The notes: generated from the letters alone by a model not told the origin. Positions 1 to 7,581 are shown, numbered from the stretch's first letter. The stretch is DNA of 27,940 bases from an uncultured Oscillospiraceae bacterium (GCA_900547305.1 URGH01000032.1:1-27940), one strand, 5' to 3'. Numbers and translations: made by a program.

Positions 1-34
1 GGCATACCCATGTATTTCATTACGAATACCACCT

Positions 35-736
35 TTATTTGTTTCTTCTGTACCCCGCCGCGTCGCGGTATTCGGGGTGTTCCTTTATGTAATCGTCCCT
101 GTCTCCGCAGATTGTGTAATCGCACTTACAGCCGTCGGCACATGTGGCGGTGCGTACAAGCCTTGCATGCAGATACTCCATAGAGGCATAATCCACATTG
201 CAAAGCGCGGGCATAATTTCGGTAAGACCGAACTGTTTCGCAAATTCCGCCGCGGGGCATGCCGTAAATTCATAATATATCGGTTTATCCTTATCAAACG
301 GTGCGACATTCATCTCATAATCGTGCCATTTGTCGCAGCCCGCCTTTGCCCGCGTAAACGCCTTATACATAAGTTTTTTCCAAAAGGGCTTGTTGCAGTC
401 TGCAAATTTCAGCCTGCGAAAAGATGGCAAAATAAGGTTTTCCTCAATTTCCTCAATTTCGCGAAAGCAGGTGACTGACTTACACACAGCATAATAGCTC
501 ATAATGGCTATACAGTCGTAGGTGCCGCCCTTGCCGTTGTGAAAATTCTTTTTACCGCCAAGGTCGGTGCGCCATTCCGAAAGAAACTCTGCGTATTTCA
601 GCTGCACGCGCTCCCATATCGACTCCCTTTCCCCCGCGGGATAATGCAGGGTTATTTTATTTTGAATTTCTTTTTTGCAGGGCTTTGAATACAGCACATG
701 ACAGGCGCGGTCAAACTGCACTTCATTATCTTTCAT
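35..736 (-). CDS. L-2-amino-thiazoline-4-carboxylic acid hydrolase family protein
   Basis: The 233-residue product resembles the ATC hydrolase family, whose founding members open the thiazoline ring of L-2-amino-thiazoline-4-carboxylate on the way to L-cysteine. The best match is in the C-terminal half: a conserved Cys-Asn-Val-Asp near residue 180, then an arginine and the segment RTATCADGCKCDYTI, which resembles the family's usual R-T-hydrophobic-G-x-x-CDF ending. It is cytosolic, with no signal peptide or membrane span. The ATG at 736 has a GGAGAA ribosome site about 9 nt upstream. The gene stands alone; the next gene, HxlR, is also on the minus strand but is separated from it by a hairpin terminator. 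Many family members in Clostridia are genomic singletons with unknown substrates, so the family call is fairly secure and the substrate is not. Confidence 0.72.
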   Translation of the reverse strand: MKDNEVQFDRACHVLYSKPCKKEIQNKITLHYPAGERESIWERVQLKYAEFLSEWRTDLGGKKNFHNGKGGTYDCIAIMSYYAVCKSVTCFREIEEIEENLILPSFRRLKFADCNKPFWKKLMYKAFTRAKAGCDKWHDYEMNVAPFDKDKPIYYEFTACPAAEFAKQFGLTEIMPALCNVDYASMEYLHARLVRTATCADGCKCDYTICGDRDDYIKEHPEYRDAAGYRRNK

Positions 737-785
737 TGTTCTTATTTCTCCGATACAATATTTTTTCAGATATATAGCGGCTGTA

Positions 786-803
786 GGTTAGGATATGCTA
801 ACC
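786..803. repeat. Short perfect inverted repeat upstream of the ATC hydrolase-like gene
   Basis: GGTTAG and CTAACC form a 6-bp perfect inverted repeat around GATATG, about 50 bp upstream of the minus-strand start at 736, where a -35 region or operator would lie. No convincing -10/-35 pair was found beside it. It could be an operator, a small RNA hairpin, or chance. Confidence 0.3.
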
Positions 804-814
804 GACGTTTCCCG

Positions 815-838
815 AAAAGCCGCCGAACGGCGGCTTTT
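815..838 (-). terminator. Hairpin terminator after the HxlR gene
   Basis: AAAAGCCGCC pairs with GGCGGCTTTT around the tetraloop GAAC, a perfect 10-bp stem ending in four T residues on either strand. It lies about 46 nt beyond the HxlR stop on the minus strand and separates that gene from the ATC hydrolase-like gene. The U tract is short, so efficiency may be moderate. Confidence 0.7.
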
Positions 839-884
839 GTTTAAATTTATAATAATCCTTTTTATTCGATTTTTCAAGATGTAT

Positions 885-1229
885 TTATTTTTCGTTTTCA
901 CCCTCGGAGAGCTTTTTATATTCCTCGCCCCATATCATCATGGAATCAAGAATGGGTTTAAGGCTGTGCCCGAGTTCGGTCAGCGAATATTCCACCCTCG
1001 GCGGCACTTCGGCGTAAACCTCGCGGTGAACAAGTCCGTTTTCTTCCATATTCCGCAGCTGTGCCGTTAAAACCTTTTGCGATACCGAGCCGACGGATTT
1101 TTTCAGTTCCCCGAAACGCTTTGTACCCGTTATCAAATCGCGCAGAATAAGCACTTTCCATTTATCGCCTATAAGCGTCAGCGTTGTTTCCACCGGGCAA
1201 GCCGGAAGGTCCTTTGCGTTAACGTTCAT
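885..1229 (-). CDS. HxlR-family winged-helix transcriptional regulator
   Basis: The product of about 114 residues matches the HxlR family (relatives YodB, CatR, HypR): a CPVETTL-type N-terminus with a conserved cysteine, then LIGDKWKVLILRDL, the recognition segment VSQKVLTAQLRNMEENGLV, and the wing VPPRVEYSLTELG ending in a dimerisation helix. Members are dimeric DNA-binding proteins; several sense electrophiles or oxidants through the N-terminal cysteine. I prefer the ATG at 1229 (GAGGAG 8 nt upstream) over the in-frame GTG at 1238, which sits too close to that site. It is divergent from the oxidoreductase at 1483, and matching TAAGTAAC motifs flank both promoters. This suggests autoregulation plus control of the oxidoreductase. 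The family is certain; the inducer is unknown. Confidence 0.92.
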   Translation of the reverse strand: MNVNAKDLPACPVETTLTLIGDKWKVLILRDLITGTKRFGELKKSVGSVSQKVLTAQLRNMEENGLVHREVYAEVPPRVEYSLTELGHSLKPILDSMMIWGEEYKKLSEGENEK

Positions 1230-1256
1230 ATCATACACTCCTCACGGTTTCTTTTT

Positions 1257-1301
1257 GTTACTTACATGCATATTATACCATACGGAACAATTCGCCGTCA
1301 A
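1257..1301 (-). promoter_or_regulatory. HxlR promoter with candidate autoregulatory site
   Basis: Read on the minus strand there is TTGACG (plus 1296-1301), an 18-bp spacer, and an extended -10 TGG-TATAAT (TATAAT at 1272-1277). TAAGTAAC (plus GTTACTTA, 1257-1264) lies over the expected start of transcription. The same octamer in reverse orientation lies at 1358-1365 near the divergent promoter, which is the arrangement expected for an HxlR operator pair. Confidence 0.65.
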
Positions 1302-1357
1302 GCGCAGCGGAAAAATTTTTCAGGTCTTAAAGCCCCTGTTTATCCGATTGTTTCCTT

Positions 1358-1416
1358 TAAGTAACTACGGCACAATAAAGTGCGTACTTTACAAAGGGTT
1401 TGCGGATTTGTATAAT
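1358..1416 (+). promoter_or_regulatory. Promoter and candidate HxlR operator for the oxidoreductase
   Basis: TTTACA (1388-1393) and TATAAT (1411-1416) are separated by 17 bp. TAAGTAAC (1358-1365) and an imperfect palindrome AAGTGCGTACTT (1378-1389) lie upstream, the latter overlapping the -35. Binding there would block polymerase. The transcript start would fall near 1423, leaving a 5' leader of about 60 nt before the ATG at 1483, in which I see no clear fold. Confidence 0.65.
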
Positions 1417-1482
1417 AAAATCAGAAGTTAAACAGAACGGCCGCTGTGACGCTTAATAATTTAACCTACGGAGGAATTTATT

Positions 1483-2112
1483 ATGAAAATCGCAGTTATT
1501 TGTGCAAACGGAAAAGCAGGCAGACTTATAACCGAAGAGACGGTTAACAGAGGTTTCGACGTTACCGCGGTAGTGCGCGGCGAAAATAAGACGGCTGCCG
1601 AAAAGGCAATTATCAAAGACCTTTTCGAGCTTACAAAAGAGGATTTTTCCGAATTCGACGTTGTTGCCGACGCCTGCGGCGGTTGGACGGCGGAAACAAT
1701 TCCCGATATTCCGAAAGCCGCCGAATATTTGTGCGACTTATTATCGGGAACGGATAAACGCCTTATAATTGTAGGTGGCGCGGGAAGTCTTTTTGTAAAC
1801 CCGGAGCATACGCTTACCGTGGCCGACGGACCCGATTTTCCCGACGCGTTCAAGCCGCTTGCCGCCGCACATCAGAAGCTACTTGACGGGCTCAGACAGC
1901 GCAGTGATGTAAAATGGACCTATATAAGCCCCGCCGCCGATTTCAGGGCGGACGGAGAGCGCACGGGAGAGTATACCCTCGGCGGCGAAGAGCTTTTGCT
2001 GAATTCCAAGGGTGAAAGCGTTATAAGCTATGCCGATTACGCCGTTGCCTTTACTGACGAAATTGAAAAAGGCGGCCACATAAACGAGCGTATAAGCGTA
2101 GTAGGCAGATAA
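1483..2112 (+). CDS. NAD(P)-binding Rossmann oxidoreductase (NmrA/atypical SDR type)
   Basis: This 209-residue protein starts with a Rossmann strand and a nucleotide-binding loop (KIAVICANGKAGRLITEE, residues 2-19), a variant of the GxxGxxG motif in which the first glycine is Ala or Asn. It continues with a second strand ending in VVRG, DVVADACGGW, and RLIIVGGAGSLFV, as in the NmrA-like/NAD(P)H-binding family (YwnB, SAV-type flavin reductase relatives). The C-terminal GEELLLNSKGESVISYADYAVAFTDEIE is characteristic of that family. It is soluble. A GGAGGA site lies 9 nt before the ATG. Its divergent HxlR neighbour is a common partner and suggests an inducible reductase for a reactive compound. 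The substrate and cofactor preference cannot be read from the sequence. Confidence 0.85.
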   Translation: MKIAVICANGKAGRLITEETVNRGFDVTAVVRGENKTAAEKAIIKDLFELTKEDFSEFDVVADACGGWTAETIPDIPKAAEYLCDLLSGTDKRLIIVGGAGSLFVNPEHTLTVADGPDFPDAFKPLAAAHQKLLDGLRQRSDVKWTYISPAADFRADGERTGEYTLGGEELLLNSKGESVISYADYAVAFTDEIEKGGHINERISVVGR

Positions 2113-2121
2113 CAGTATTTT

Positions 2122-2168
2122 CGGCTGAAACCTCGCGGATTTATATATCTGCGGGGCTTGCCGATTTT
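2122..2168 (+). terminator. Hairpin between oxidoreductase and macrodomain genes
   Basis: CGGC/GCCG (2122-2125 with 2160-2163) encloses a 10-bp stem with two GU pairs (2131-2140 with 2147-2156, loop TTATAT). It is followed by ATTTTAT. The short T run makes this a weak terminator or attenuator before the macrodomain gene at 2185. Confidence 0.45.
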
Positions 2169-2184
2169 ATAAACGGAGGATAAG

Positions 2185-2958
2185 ATGACGCAGGCTGAGA
2201 GAAGAATTTACCTTATTTCGGAACTGAAAAAAGAAAACCCGCAATATGCGGATATTTCCGTTCCGAATACCGCAGCAGAGCAAAAAATGCTGCTCCGCGC
2301 GCTTTTCAATGTGCGTATGCCGAGGAAAGCGGGCGCCGAGTTTTTAAAAATACAGGACGAATATTTAAAAGAGGAAATACGGCAAAAGGGCGTTACCGAC
2401 GCAGAGTCTTTGAAACCTATACAGCCCGATATTTATTTATGGCAGGGCGATATTACCGCGCTTAAATGCGATTCAGTTGTAAATGCCGCAAACAGCGCAT
2501 TGCTCGGCTGCTTTTACCCTAATCACGAATGTATCGATAACGCCGTGCATACCTTTGCGGGGGTTGAGCTTCGCCTTGCCTGCAGCGAAATAATGCGGAA
2601 AAAGGGTCATGCGGAAAAAACAGGCTGTGCCGAAATTACTCCCGCGTTTAATCTCCCTTGCCGTTATGTTATTCACACCGTGGGTCCCGTTATAAGCGGC
2701 GAACCGACCGAAAGTGACTGCGAATTGCTGCGTTCCTGCTACATATCCTGCCTTAAAAAGGCGGATGAATACCGTTTGAAAAACATTGCCTTTTGCTGTA
2801 TTTCCACGGGTGAATTTCATTTTCCGAACGGCAAAGCGGCTGAAACGGCAATAAAAGCCGTAAAGAATTATAAAGCGGAAACGCAAAGTAAAATCAAGGT
2901 GATATTTAATGTTTTCAAGGATAAAGACCTCGAAATCTACCGAAGACTTCTCGGGTAA
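2185..2958 (+). CDS. Zinc-type macrodomain protein, ADP-ribosylglutamate/aspartate-type hydrolase
   Basis: The 257-residue product has an N-terminal helical extension (about 1-75) and a macrodomain (about 82-257). The macrodomain shows WQGDIT (86-91), VVNAANSALLGCFYPNHEC (98-116), the C-x4-H-x-C zinc site of this subclass (C109, H114, C116), VIHTVGP and CCISTGEFHFPNGKAA. This matches the zinc-containing macrodomains of the SAV0325/SPy1216 type, which remove ADP-ribose from proteins and typically sit beside a class M sirtuin; that is the case here. The full-length N-terminal extension is usual for the group. A GGAGGA site precedes the ATG. The 3' end overlaps the sirtuin gene by 50 nt, so the two are probably translationally coupled. 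Confidence 0.93.
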   Translation: MTQAERRIYLISELKKENPQYADISVPNTAAEQKMLLRALFNVRMPRKAGAEFLKIQDEYLKEEIRQKGVTDAESLKPIQPDIYLWQGDITALKCDSVVNAANSALLGCFYPNHECIDNAVHTFAGVELRLACSEIMRKKGHAEKTGCAEITPAFNLPCRYVIHTVGPVISGEPTESDCELLRSCYISCLKKADEYRLKNIAFCCISTGEFHFPNGKAAETAIKAVKNYKAETQSKIKVIFNVFKDKDLEIYRRLLG

Positions 2959-3781
2959 TATTAAAAAACTTAAAACCGAGCTTAAATATGCCGACGCGGT
3001 AGTAATCGGCGCGGGCGCGGGGCTTTCGGCTGCGGCGGGTTTTGACTACGGCGGCGAGCGGTTTCGTAAATATTTTTCCGGTTTTGAAACAAAATACGGC
3101 TTTCACGATATGTATTCGGGCGGGTTTTACCCTTACGGCACCCCCGAGGAATACTGGGCGTACTGGAGCCGCCATATACTTATAAACCGCTATGATTGCC
3201 CTGTGGGAAAAGTGTATGAGGATTTGCTTTTGCTTATAAAGAACAAGGATTATTTTGTGCTTACCACAAACGTGGATCATCAGTTTCAGCGGGCGGGGTT
3301 TGATAAAAAGCGCCTTTTTTACACACAGGGCGATTACGGCCTGTTTCAGTGCATTAAGCCGTGTTGTCGGGAGACCTTTGATAACGAAGCGCTTATCCGC
3401 GAAATGGCAAAACGGCAAAGGGATATGAAAATCCCGGCGGAGCTTATTCCGAAATGCCCCGTGTGCGGCAGACCCGCAGCCGTAAACCTGCGCTGCGACG
3501 AAAAATTTGTACAAGACGAGGGGTGGTATTCCGCCGCCGAACGGTACGGCAATTTTATCCGCCGCCATGAGGGGCTACGCGTTCTGTTTTTAGAGCTTGG
3601 GGTCGGGTTCAATACCCCCGCAATAATTAAATATCCGTTTTGGCAGATGACCGCAAAGAACCCGAAAGCCGTTTACGCCTGCATAAATTACGGCGAAGCG
3701 CTCTGCCCCGATGAAATCGGGCAACGATCCGTTTGTATCAGCACGGATATAGCGGGTGCACTCCCTTTTTTATTCGATTAA
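2909..3781 (+). CDS. Class M sirtuin (SirTM), NAD-dependent protein ADP-ribosyltransferase
   Basis: The 290-residue sirtuin has GAGAGLSAAAGF (34-45, NAD-binding loop), LTTNVDHQF (118-126) and a zinc site of C148, C152/C153, C183 and C186. At the position of the usual sirtuin catalytic histidine (HG) the sequence reads TQGDYG, i.e. Gln140. That substitution marks class M sirtuins, which ADP-ribosylate a lipoylated carrier (GcvH-L) in S. aureus and S. pyogenes instead of deacylating. The ATG at 2909 is supported by AAGGTGAT 5 nt upstream and by the length typical of the family, although it lies inside the macrodomain gene. GcvH-L, LplA2 and the flavoenzymes often found with this pair are not visible here, so the modified target in this organism is open. 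Confidence 0.93.
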   Translation: MFSRIKTSKSTEDFSGNIKKLKTELKYADAVVIGAGAGLSAAAGFDYGGERFRKYFSGFETKYGFHDMYSGGFYPYGTPEEYWAYWSRHILINRYDCPVGKVYEDLLLLIKNKDYFVLTTNVDHQFQRAGFDKKRLFYTQGDYGLFQCIKPCCRETFDNEALIREMAKRQRDMKIPAELIPKCPVCGRPAAVNLRCDEKFVQDEGWYSAAERYGNFIRRHEGLRVLFLELGVGFNTPAIIKYPFWQMTAKNPKAVYACINYGEALCPDEIGQRSVCISTDIAGALPFLFD

Positions 3782-3783
3782 AC

Positions 3784-3830
3784 AACACACCCCGCAGCTG
3801 CTGTTATCGGCTGCGGGGTGTGTTTTCTTT
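3784..3830 (+). terminator. Strong intrinsic terminator after the sirtuin gene
   Basis: A perfect 15-bp stem (3784-3798 with 3810-3824, loop 3799-3809) is rich in G/C at its core (CCCCGCAGC). It is followed by TTTTCTTTT. It sits 3 nt past the sirtuin stop. On the minus strand it may also help end the convergent GH78 transcript, though without a clean U tract. Confidence 0.93.
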
Positions 3831-3848
3831 TATTATCGTAAAGTGGCT

Positions 3849-5501
3849 TTATATATTACAGCTGCATTTAACGGTGATGTTTTCGGGCGCCGTCCAATTA
3901 ACATGTATATTGCCGTTTTCATCACGCTTGCAGCTTACGGTTATTATACCCTCGGGCGTGGGGAATGTACCCTCTGCCCAATTAAGACCGCCTAAATCCG
4001 GCTTTATTTCCACCGTTTTGCACCCGGGGGAAAGTATATGTATTCCCAGCACCTCTTCCGCTAAAAACGCCGTCGGTGCAGATGACCACCCATGGCACAG
4101 GCTGTGGCGGAAACCCTTATAGCAGAAATCACCGTTATCCCCGTGAATATCGCTTTCGCCGCTTGCGGGTATTCTGTCTATCGGGGCGGCGTTTTCGGTC
4201 CACTTTATATCAAAGTCTTCCCAAAACGTGGTAGCGCCCGAGTCAAGCATTGCGCCGTAGTACTCTTTAAGCGCGCGCAGTGCAGCCTGCATGTCCTTTT
4301 TTGCCGCCGCCTTTAAAAGATAGTAGCTCATAAAGGTTGAAAAGCCCGCCGCGCCGCCTTTCAGTATTTCGTCGGCAGCTTTTTCCTCATCGCAGCAGCC
4401 CGCCAAGGAAATAATAGCCGCAGTCTGCTTGGCGCCGCAGAAATCCCATTTGCATTTTTTAAGTATTCCGGCTTTTTCACGGCACTGCGCGGCGGCGGCT
4501 TTATCGCCGCAGTACCCGCACAGCTCTTCCGCCGCTTTAAGGGCTGTAACAAGCAGCGCGCGGGAGCCGTATTTTCCCGCCTCGGTGCCGCTTGTGGGCC
4601 AATCGAGAAAATAGCCGCCGAGGCTGTCTTCCCCGTTATCGGATATTACGGAGTATATCTGCTTTGAAAGCGCAATTATATATTCCGCGTTCTCCTTTAA
4701 AAATTCCCCGCTGCCGGTGTAAAGGTACCAATCCCTTACTATTATCAGCCACCACAGCGAATATGTGGGAAATCCGTTCATCCATTCGGGCAGTGGCGTT
4801 GCGTTTTTAATATATTCAAGCGTTTGCGCCATAAGCGGAATATCGCCGAAAACGGTGCGCACGGTCAGCATTTCGGGGTGCATATCCCCCACCCACACAA
4901 GGCGGTCGCGCTTAATTCCGTCCCATATGTAATTTTGCAGGCACATATGGCAGGTATAAGCGCAGGTATCATATATTTTATTAAGCACGGGGTCGCTGCA
5001 GCTGAAAGTTCCGAGGTACGGCAGATCGCGGTATACCGCCACTGCCGACACGGATTTTATTACAAGCCCGGTATTTCTGCCCGTAAGCTCAAAAAATACA
5101 AACCGAAAGCCCGTTTCGTTAAAGGTCATATCACTAAACGGGCGAAGTTCTGTTTCAAAATCTCTTACGGCATGGTCGTTAGTGGCGTTTTTTTCGCCGA
5201 TTTTGCTTAACGCTTCAGCCGCCGACTCGCCGCATACAATATGCGCTTTGGCTGTACCTGTTTCCCCGCAGGAATAGGTCATAACTCTTACGCAGCCGTT
5301 TATTTCTCTGCCGAAATCAAGAAGTACGCCTGCGTTTTCTCCCTCTTCCCCGTTTTCAAAAACGGTGCATTCAGGCTCTTTAAGCCCTATTTGCAAAGGC
5401 TTGGGCTTTGTAAGCGTTTCCGCATTTTTTACGTTCCCGAAAGCCTTAATTACTCTTACGGGGAAAATTGTTTCCCGTACCCGTTCATCATATAATTTCA
5501 T
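3849..5501 (-). CDS. GH78-like alpha-L-rhamnosidase family protein
   Basis: The 550-residue product has the GH78 layout: an N-terminal beta-sandwich with DFGREINGCV (62-71), a linker entering the (alpha/alpha)6 barrel at CSDPVLNKIYD (168-178), the substrate loop WDGIKRDRLVW-GDMHPE (193-210), and a C-terminal beta domain after HGWSSAPTAFL. No signal peptide is present, so it should act on imported or intracellular glycosides. The classical GH78 loop reads D-x-x-x-R-D-E; here the acid is replaced by Arg200, with Asp206 and Glu210 nearby, as in a poorly characterised subgroup. It is shorter than many GH78 enzymes (about 700-900 residues) because it lacks extra N-terminal domains. It is the last gene of a four-gene minus-strand operon; 18 nt separate it from the aminotransferase. 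Substrate unproven. Confidence 0.8.
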   Translation of the reverse strand: MKLYDERVRETIFPVRVIKAFGNVKNAETLTKPKPLQIGLKEPECTVFENGEEGENAGVLLDFGREINGCVRVMTYSCGETGTAKAHIVCGESAAEALSKIGEKNATNDHAVRDFETELRPFSDMTFNETGFRFVFFELTGRNTGLVIKSVSAVAVYRDLPYLGTFSCSDPVLNKIYDTCAYTCHMCLQNYIWDGIKRDRLVWVGDMHPEMLTVRTVFGDIPLMAQTLEYIKNATPLPEWMNGFPTYSLWWLIIVRDWYLYTGSGEFLKENAEYIIALSKQIYSVISDNGEDSLGGYFLDWPTSGTEAGKYGSRALLVTALKAAEELCGYCGDKAAAAQCREKAGILKKCKWDFCGAKQTAAIISLAGCCDEEKAADEILKGGAAGFSTFMSYYLLKAAAKKDMQAALRALKEYYGAMLDSGATTFWEDFDIKWTENAAPIDRIPASGESDIHGDNGDFCYKGFRHSLCHGWSSAPTAFLAEEVLGIHILSPGCKTVEIKPDLGGLNWAEGTFPTPEGIITVSCKRDENGNIHVNWTAPENITVKCSCNI

Positions 5502-5519
5502 AGCTTTTCCCTTTCGGTA

Positions 5520-6791
5520 TTATTTATTGAGCTTATCGGGGTGGCGGGCGGCTACAACCGCAAAAGCGTCGTTCGCTATATCCGCCGCGAGGGCTATATC
5601 CTCATCGGTAACGGCGGCGTTCATAAAGTGGTTGTGGTGCGAGGCTAAGAAAAGCCCGCGCGATACGCACTCGGCTACCCACTCCTGGTGGAGCATAAGG
5701 CTGTTATCATTGGCAATTCTAAGGTAGAAAAGCGCCGGCTCGCCCGATACCACAAGGTCAAAGCCGTTTTCCTCAGCCGCCTTTTTAAAGGCAGAGGTGA
5801 GCTTTAAGCCCTTTTCTCTGAAAAGCGTGGGCGTGTCAAGGCGTTTCATTTTATTTATGCAGGCAATTGACGCGGCGAACGGCACGGCGCTCATCCAGTA
5901 AGAGCCTGTAAACGAAAGCGACGAAGCGGCGGTCTTCAAAAACTCTCTGCCGCAGGCGGCTGACATATTGTAGCCGTTGGCAAGCGCCTTGCAAAAGCAG
6001 ATTATATCCGCTTTTATTCCGTAATAATGGTCGCTGCCCTTAATATCAAGCCTGAAACCCGTGCGCACATCGTCGAAAATAAGCACAATTCCGTGCTCGT
6101 CGCAAAACTTTCTTACCGCCTGCCACTTTTCGTTTGTGGAGCAAACGTTATCGTAAAAATTGCCGTGGTCGTAAGGCTGGGCTATAAGCGCGGCTATATC
6201 GTCATTTGTTTCCTCCCACGCCTTTTCGAGCGCGTCCATATCAAACCATGGCACAATAATGTTGTTCGCCACATCCTCGGGCAGTATACCCGGGTAATCG
6301 GCTTTCATAGCCCACGGGTCGTTGCCGTGATAGTAGCCCTTGAAAAAGACTACCTTTTTTCTGCGGGTGTGAGCGCGCGCGCACATTACGGAGAATGTTG
6401 TGGCATCTGTTCCGTTTTTCATAAAATAAGCCCAATCGGCGCTTTCCACCGTATCAACCAATAACTCCGCGCACTCCACCATTTTATAAGAGGGCGCGGT
6501 GGTACAGTTGCCGCTTTTCAGCTGCTCCAAAGCCGCCGCGTCAACCTCGGGGTCGTTATATCCCAGCACGTTCGGTCCGTAGGCGCACATAAAATCAAGG
6601 TAGCGGTTGCCGTCCATATCCCAAAAGTATGTACCCTCGGCTTTTGAGCTTATAAGCGGCCATTTTTCAAGCGGCAAAAAAAGCCCCTCGGAGGGCCCTA
6701 AATGCCCGTATATTCCCGACGGAATGACGTTCAGCGCGCGTTCAAACCATTCGCGGCTTTTGGTGTGTGAATATTCAGGATATTTGCTCAT
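5520..6791 (-). CDS. Class III PLP-dependent aminotransferase, glutamate-1-semialdehyde aminomutase-like
   Basis: This 423-residue fold-type I PLP enzyme has the GSA-aminomutase-like start WDMDGNRYLDFMCAYGP (57-73), NGTDAT (126-131) at the phosphate-binding loop, KGYYHG (151-156), FDDVRTGFR (239-247) with the PLP-pyridine Asp, and the Schiff-base Lys268 in CFCKALANGYNMSA. True heme-pathway HemL normally reads DEVMTGFR and PKMIGGG(L/F)PVGA, which are not matched. The gene lies in an operon with a rhamnosidase-like gene and no heme genes, so a different amino-sugar or amino-ketone substrate is more likely. The start is supported by AAAGGAG before the ATG. It follows the SCP2-like gene with a 13-nt gap. 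Fold assignment certain, reaction unknown. Confidence 0.88.
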   Translation of the reverse strand: MSKYPEYSHTKSREWFERALNVIPSGIYGHLGPSEGLFLPLEKWPLISSKAEGTYFWDMDGNRYLDFMCAYGPNVLGYNDPEVDAAALEQLKSGNCTTAPSYKMVECAELLVDTVESADWAYFMKNGTDATTFSVMCARAHTRRKKVVFFKGYYHGNDPWAMKADYPGILPEDVANNIIVPWFDMDALEKAWEETNDDIAALIAQPYDHGNFYDNVCSTNEKWQAVRKFCDEHGIVLIFDDVRTGFRLDIKGSDHYYGIKADIICFCKALANGYNMSAACGREFLKTAASSLSFTGSYWMSAVPFAASIACINKMKRLDTPTLFREKGLKLTSAFKKAAEENGFDLVVSGEPALFYLRIANDNSLMLHQEWVAECVSRGLFLASHHNHFMNAAVTDEDIALAADIANDAFAVVAARHPDKLNK

Positions 6792-6804
6792 ATGTATAAC
6801 TCCT

Positions 6805-7569
6805 TTATTCTAAGTAAAGTGAAACGCGGTCGAGTATGCGGTTTATGTTATCCACCATAGAAAGCACGCCCGCCAGGCGTATGTTGCCCTTGCACATTTC
6901 GTTTATTGTGGAAACCGTACCCGAGAAAAGCCCGTTTGCAAGCTCTATGCTTGCAAATTCCATTACAGCGCGCGGGTCGGTGCAGGGCTTTTTAACCGTT
7001 GTAAAACGGTGGTCCTTTATGCTTATGGTAACGGCGGCTTTGTCCTTAATACCTAACTGCACATCGCCGTCCGGCGTGTTGGCGGCGGATATTTTCGCTA
7101 TGCTCTCATTATTTGCAAGGGCTGATATTGCCCCCGCTATTACATACATGGTAAGCATGGTGTTTTCTTCAAAAAATGCGCGGTCTGCCATAGCGTCCTT
7201 ACTCGGGCGCAGAATTTCGGTAAGCCTGTTTGTAAGGGCGGTAAAGGGTCCCGTTAAAAATTTAAGCAGGGTTATAGCGCCCTTTACGGGCACGCCGGGC
7301 TTTGAGTCGTTTATAAGCGCGTTGAATCTTTCGGGTGATGAAAAATTCATTTTGCAGTTGCACCCGTTGCTTCCCTCGGTTATTTTGCAGCCGTTTTTAT
7401 CAAAATGAAAGGTACGGCAGGGTCCCTCTTTCACATCAAAGCAAAGGGAAACAGGCTTATTTATTCCATTTACTATTTCCTTTGCCTTGCTGTCAAGCAC
7501 GCAAAGATTTTCAAGCGCGCCCAAAACGCCGTACATATTGGCATATGCCAACGCCTTTTGTTCAAGCAT
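6805..7569 (-). CDS. Tandem SCP2-like (sterol carrier/lipid-binding fold) protein of unknown function
   Basis: I do not recognise a named family for this 254-residue soluble protein. It appears to be built of two similar halves. Residues about 36-120 and about 155-252 each read as beta strands of a charged ligand-binding sheet followed by a helix pair carrying a G-x-I-x-L-type segment (VKGAITLLKF, 95-104; CKGNIRLAGVL, 226-236), as in SCP2-like domains. The first half has a cysteine cluster (C43, C51, C61, C70, C72). There is no signal peptide. AGGAGGAAT precedes the ATG. It lies between the YfbR-like nucleotidase and the aminotransferase in one operon, spaced by 12-13 nt, so it may carry or sequester a hydrophobic intermediate. 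That role is inference from fold resemblance by eye. Confidence 0.55.
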   Translation of the reverse strand: MLEQKALAYANMYGVLGALENLCVLDSKAKEIVNGINKPVSLCFDVKEGPCRTFHFDKNGCKITEGSNGCNCKMNFSSPERFNALINDSKPGVPVKGAITLLKFLTGPFTALTNRLTEILRPSKDAMADRAFFEENTMLTMYVIAGAISALANNESIAKISAANTPDGDVQLGIKDKAAVTISIKDHRFTTVKKPCTDPRAVMEFASIELANGLFSGTVSTINEMCKGNIRLAGVLSMVDNINRILDRVSLYLE

Positions 7570-7581
7570 TTTTTATTCCTC

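Noticed and set aside
77..478. Open frame of 133 codons antisense to the ATC hydrolase-like gene
   Set aside because: No family similarity, no ribosome site, and the opposite strand carries conserved residues.
2915..3568. Long open frame of 217 codons antisense to the sirtuin gene
   Set aside because: It mirrors a gene with full family motifs on the plus strand, encodes no recognisable domain and has no ribosome site; such frames are common in this codon usage.
5520..6791. Heme-pathway glutamate-1-semialdehyde aminomutase (hemL)
   Set aside because: The PLP-lysine neighbourhood and the DEVMTGFR motif differ, and no heme genes are near, so only the family-level call is kept.
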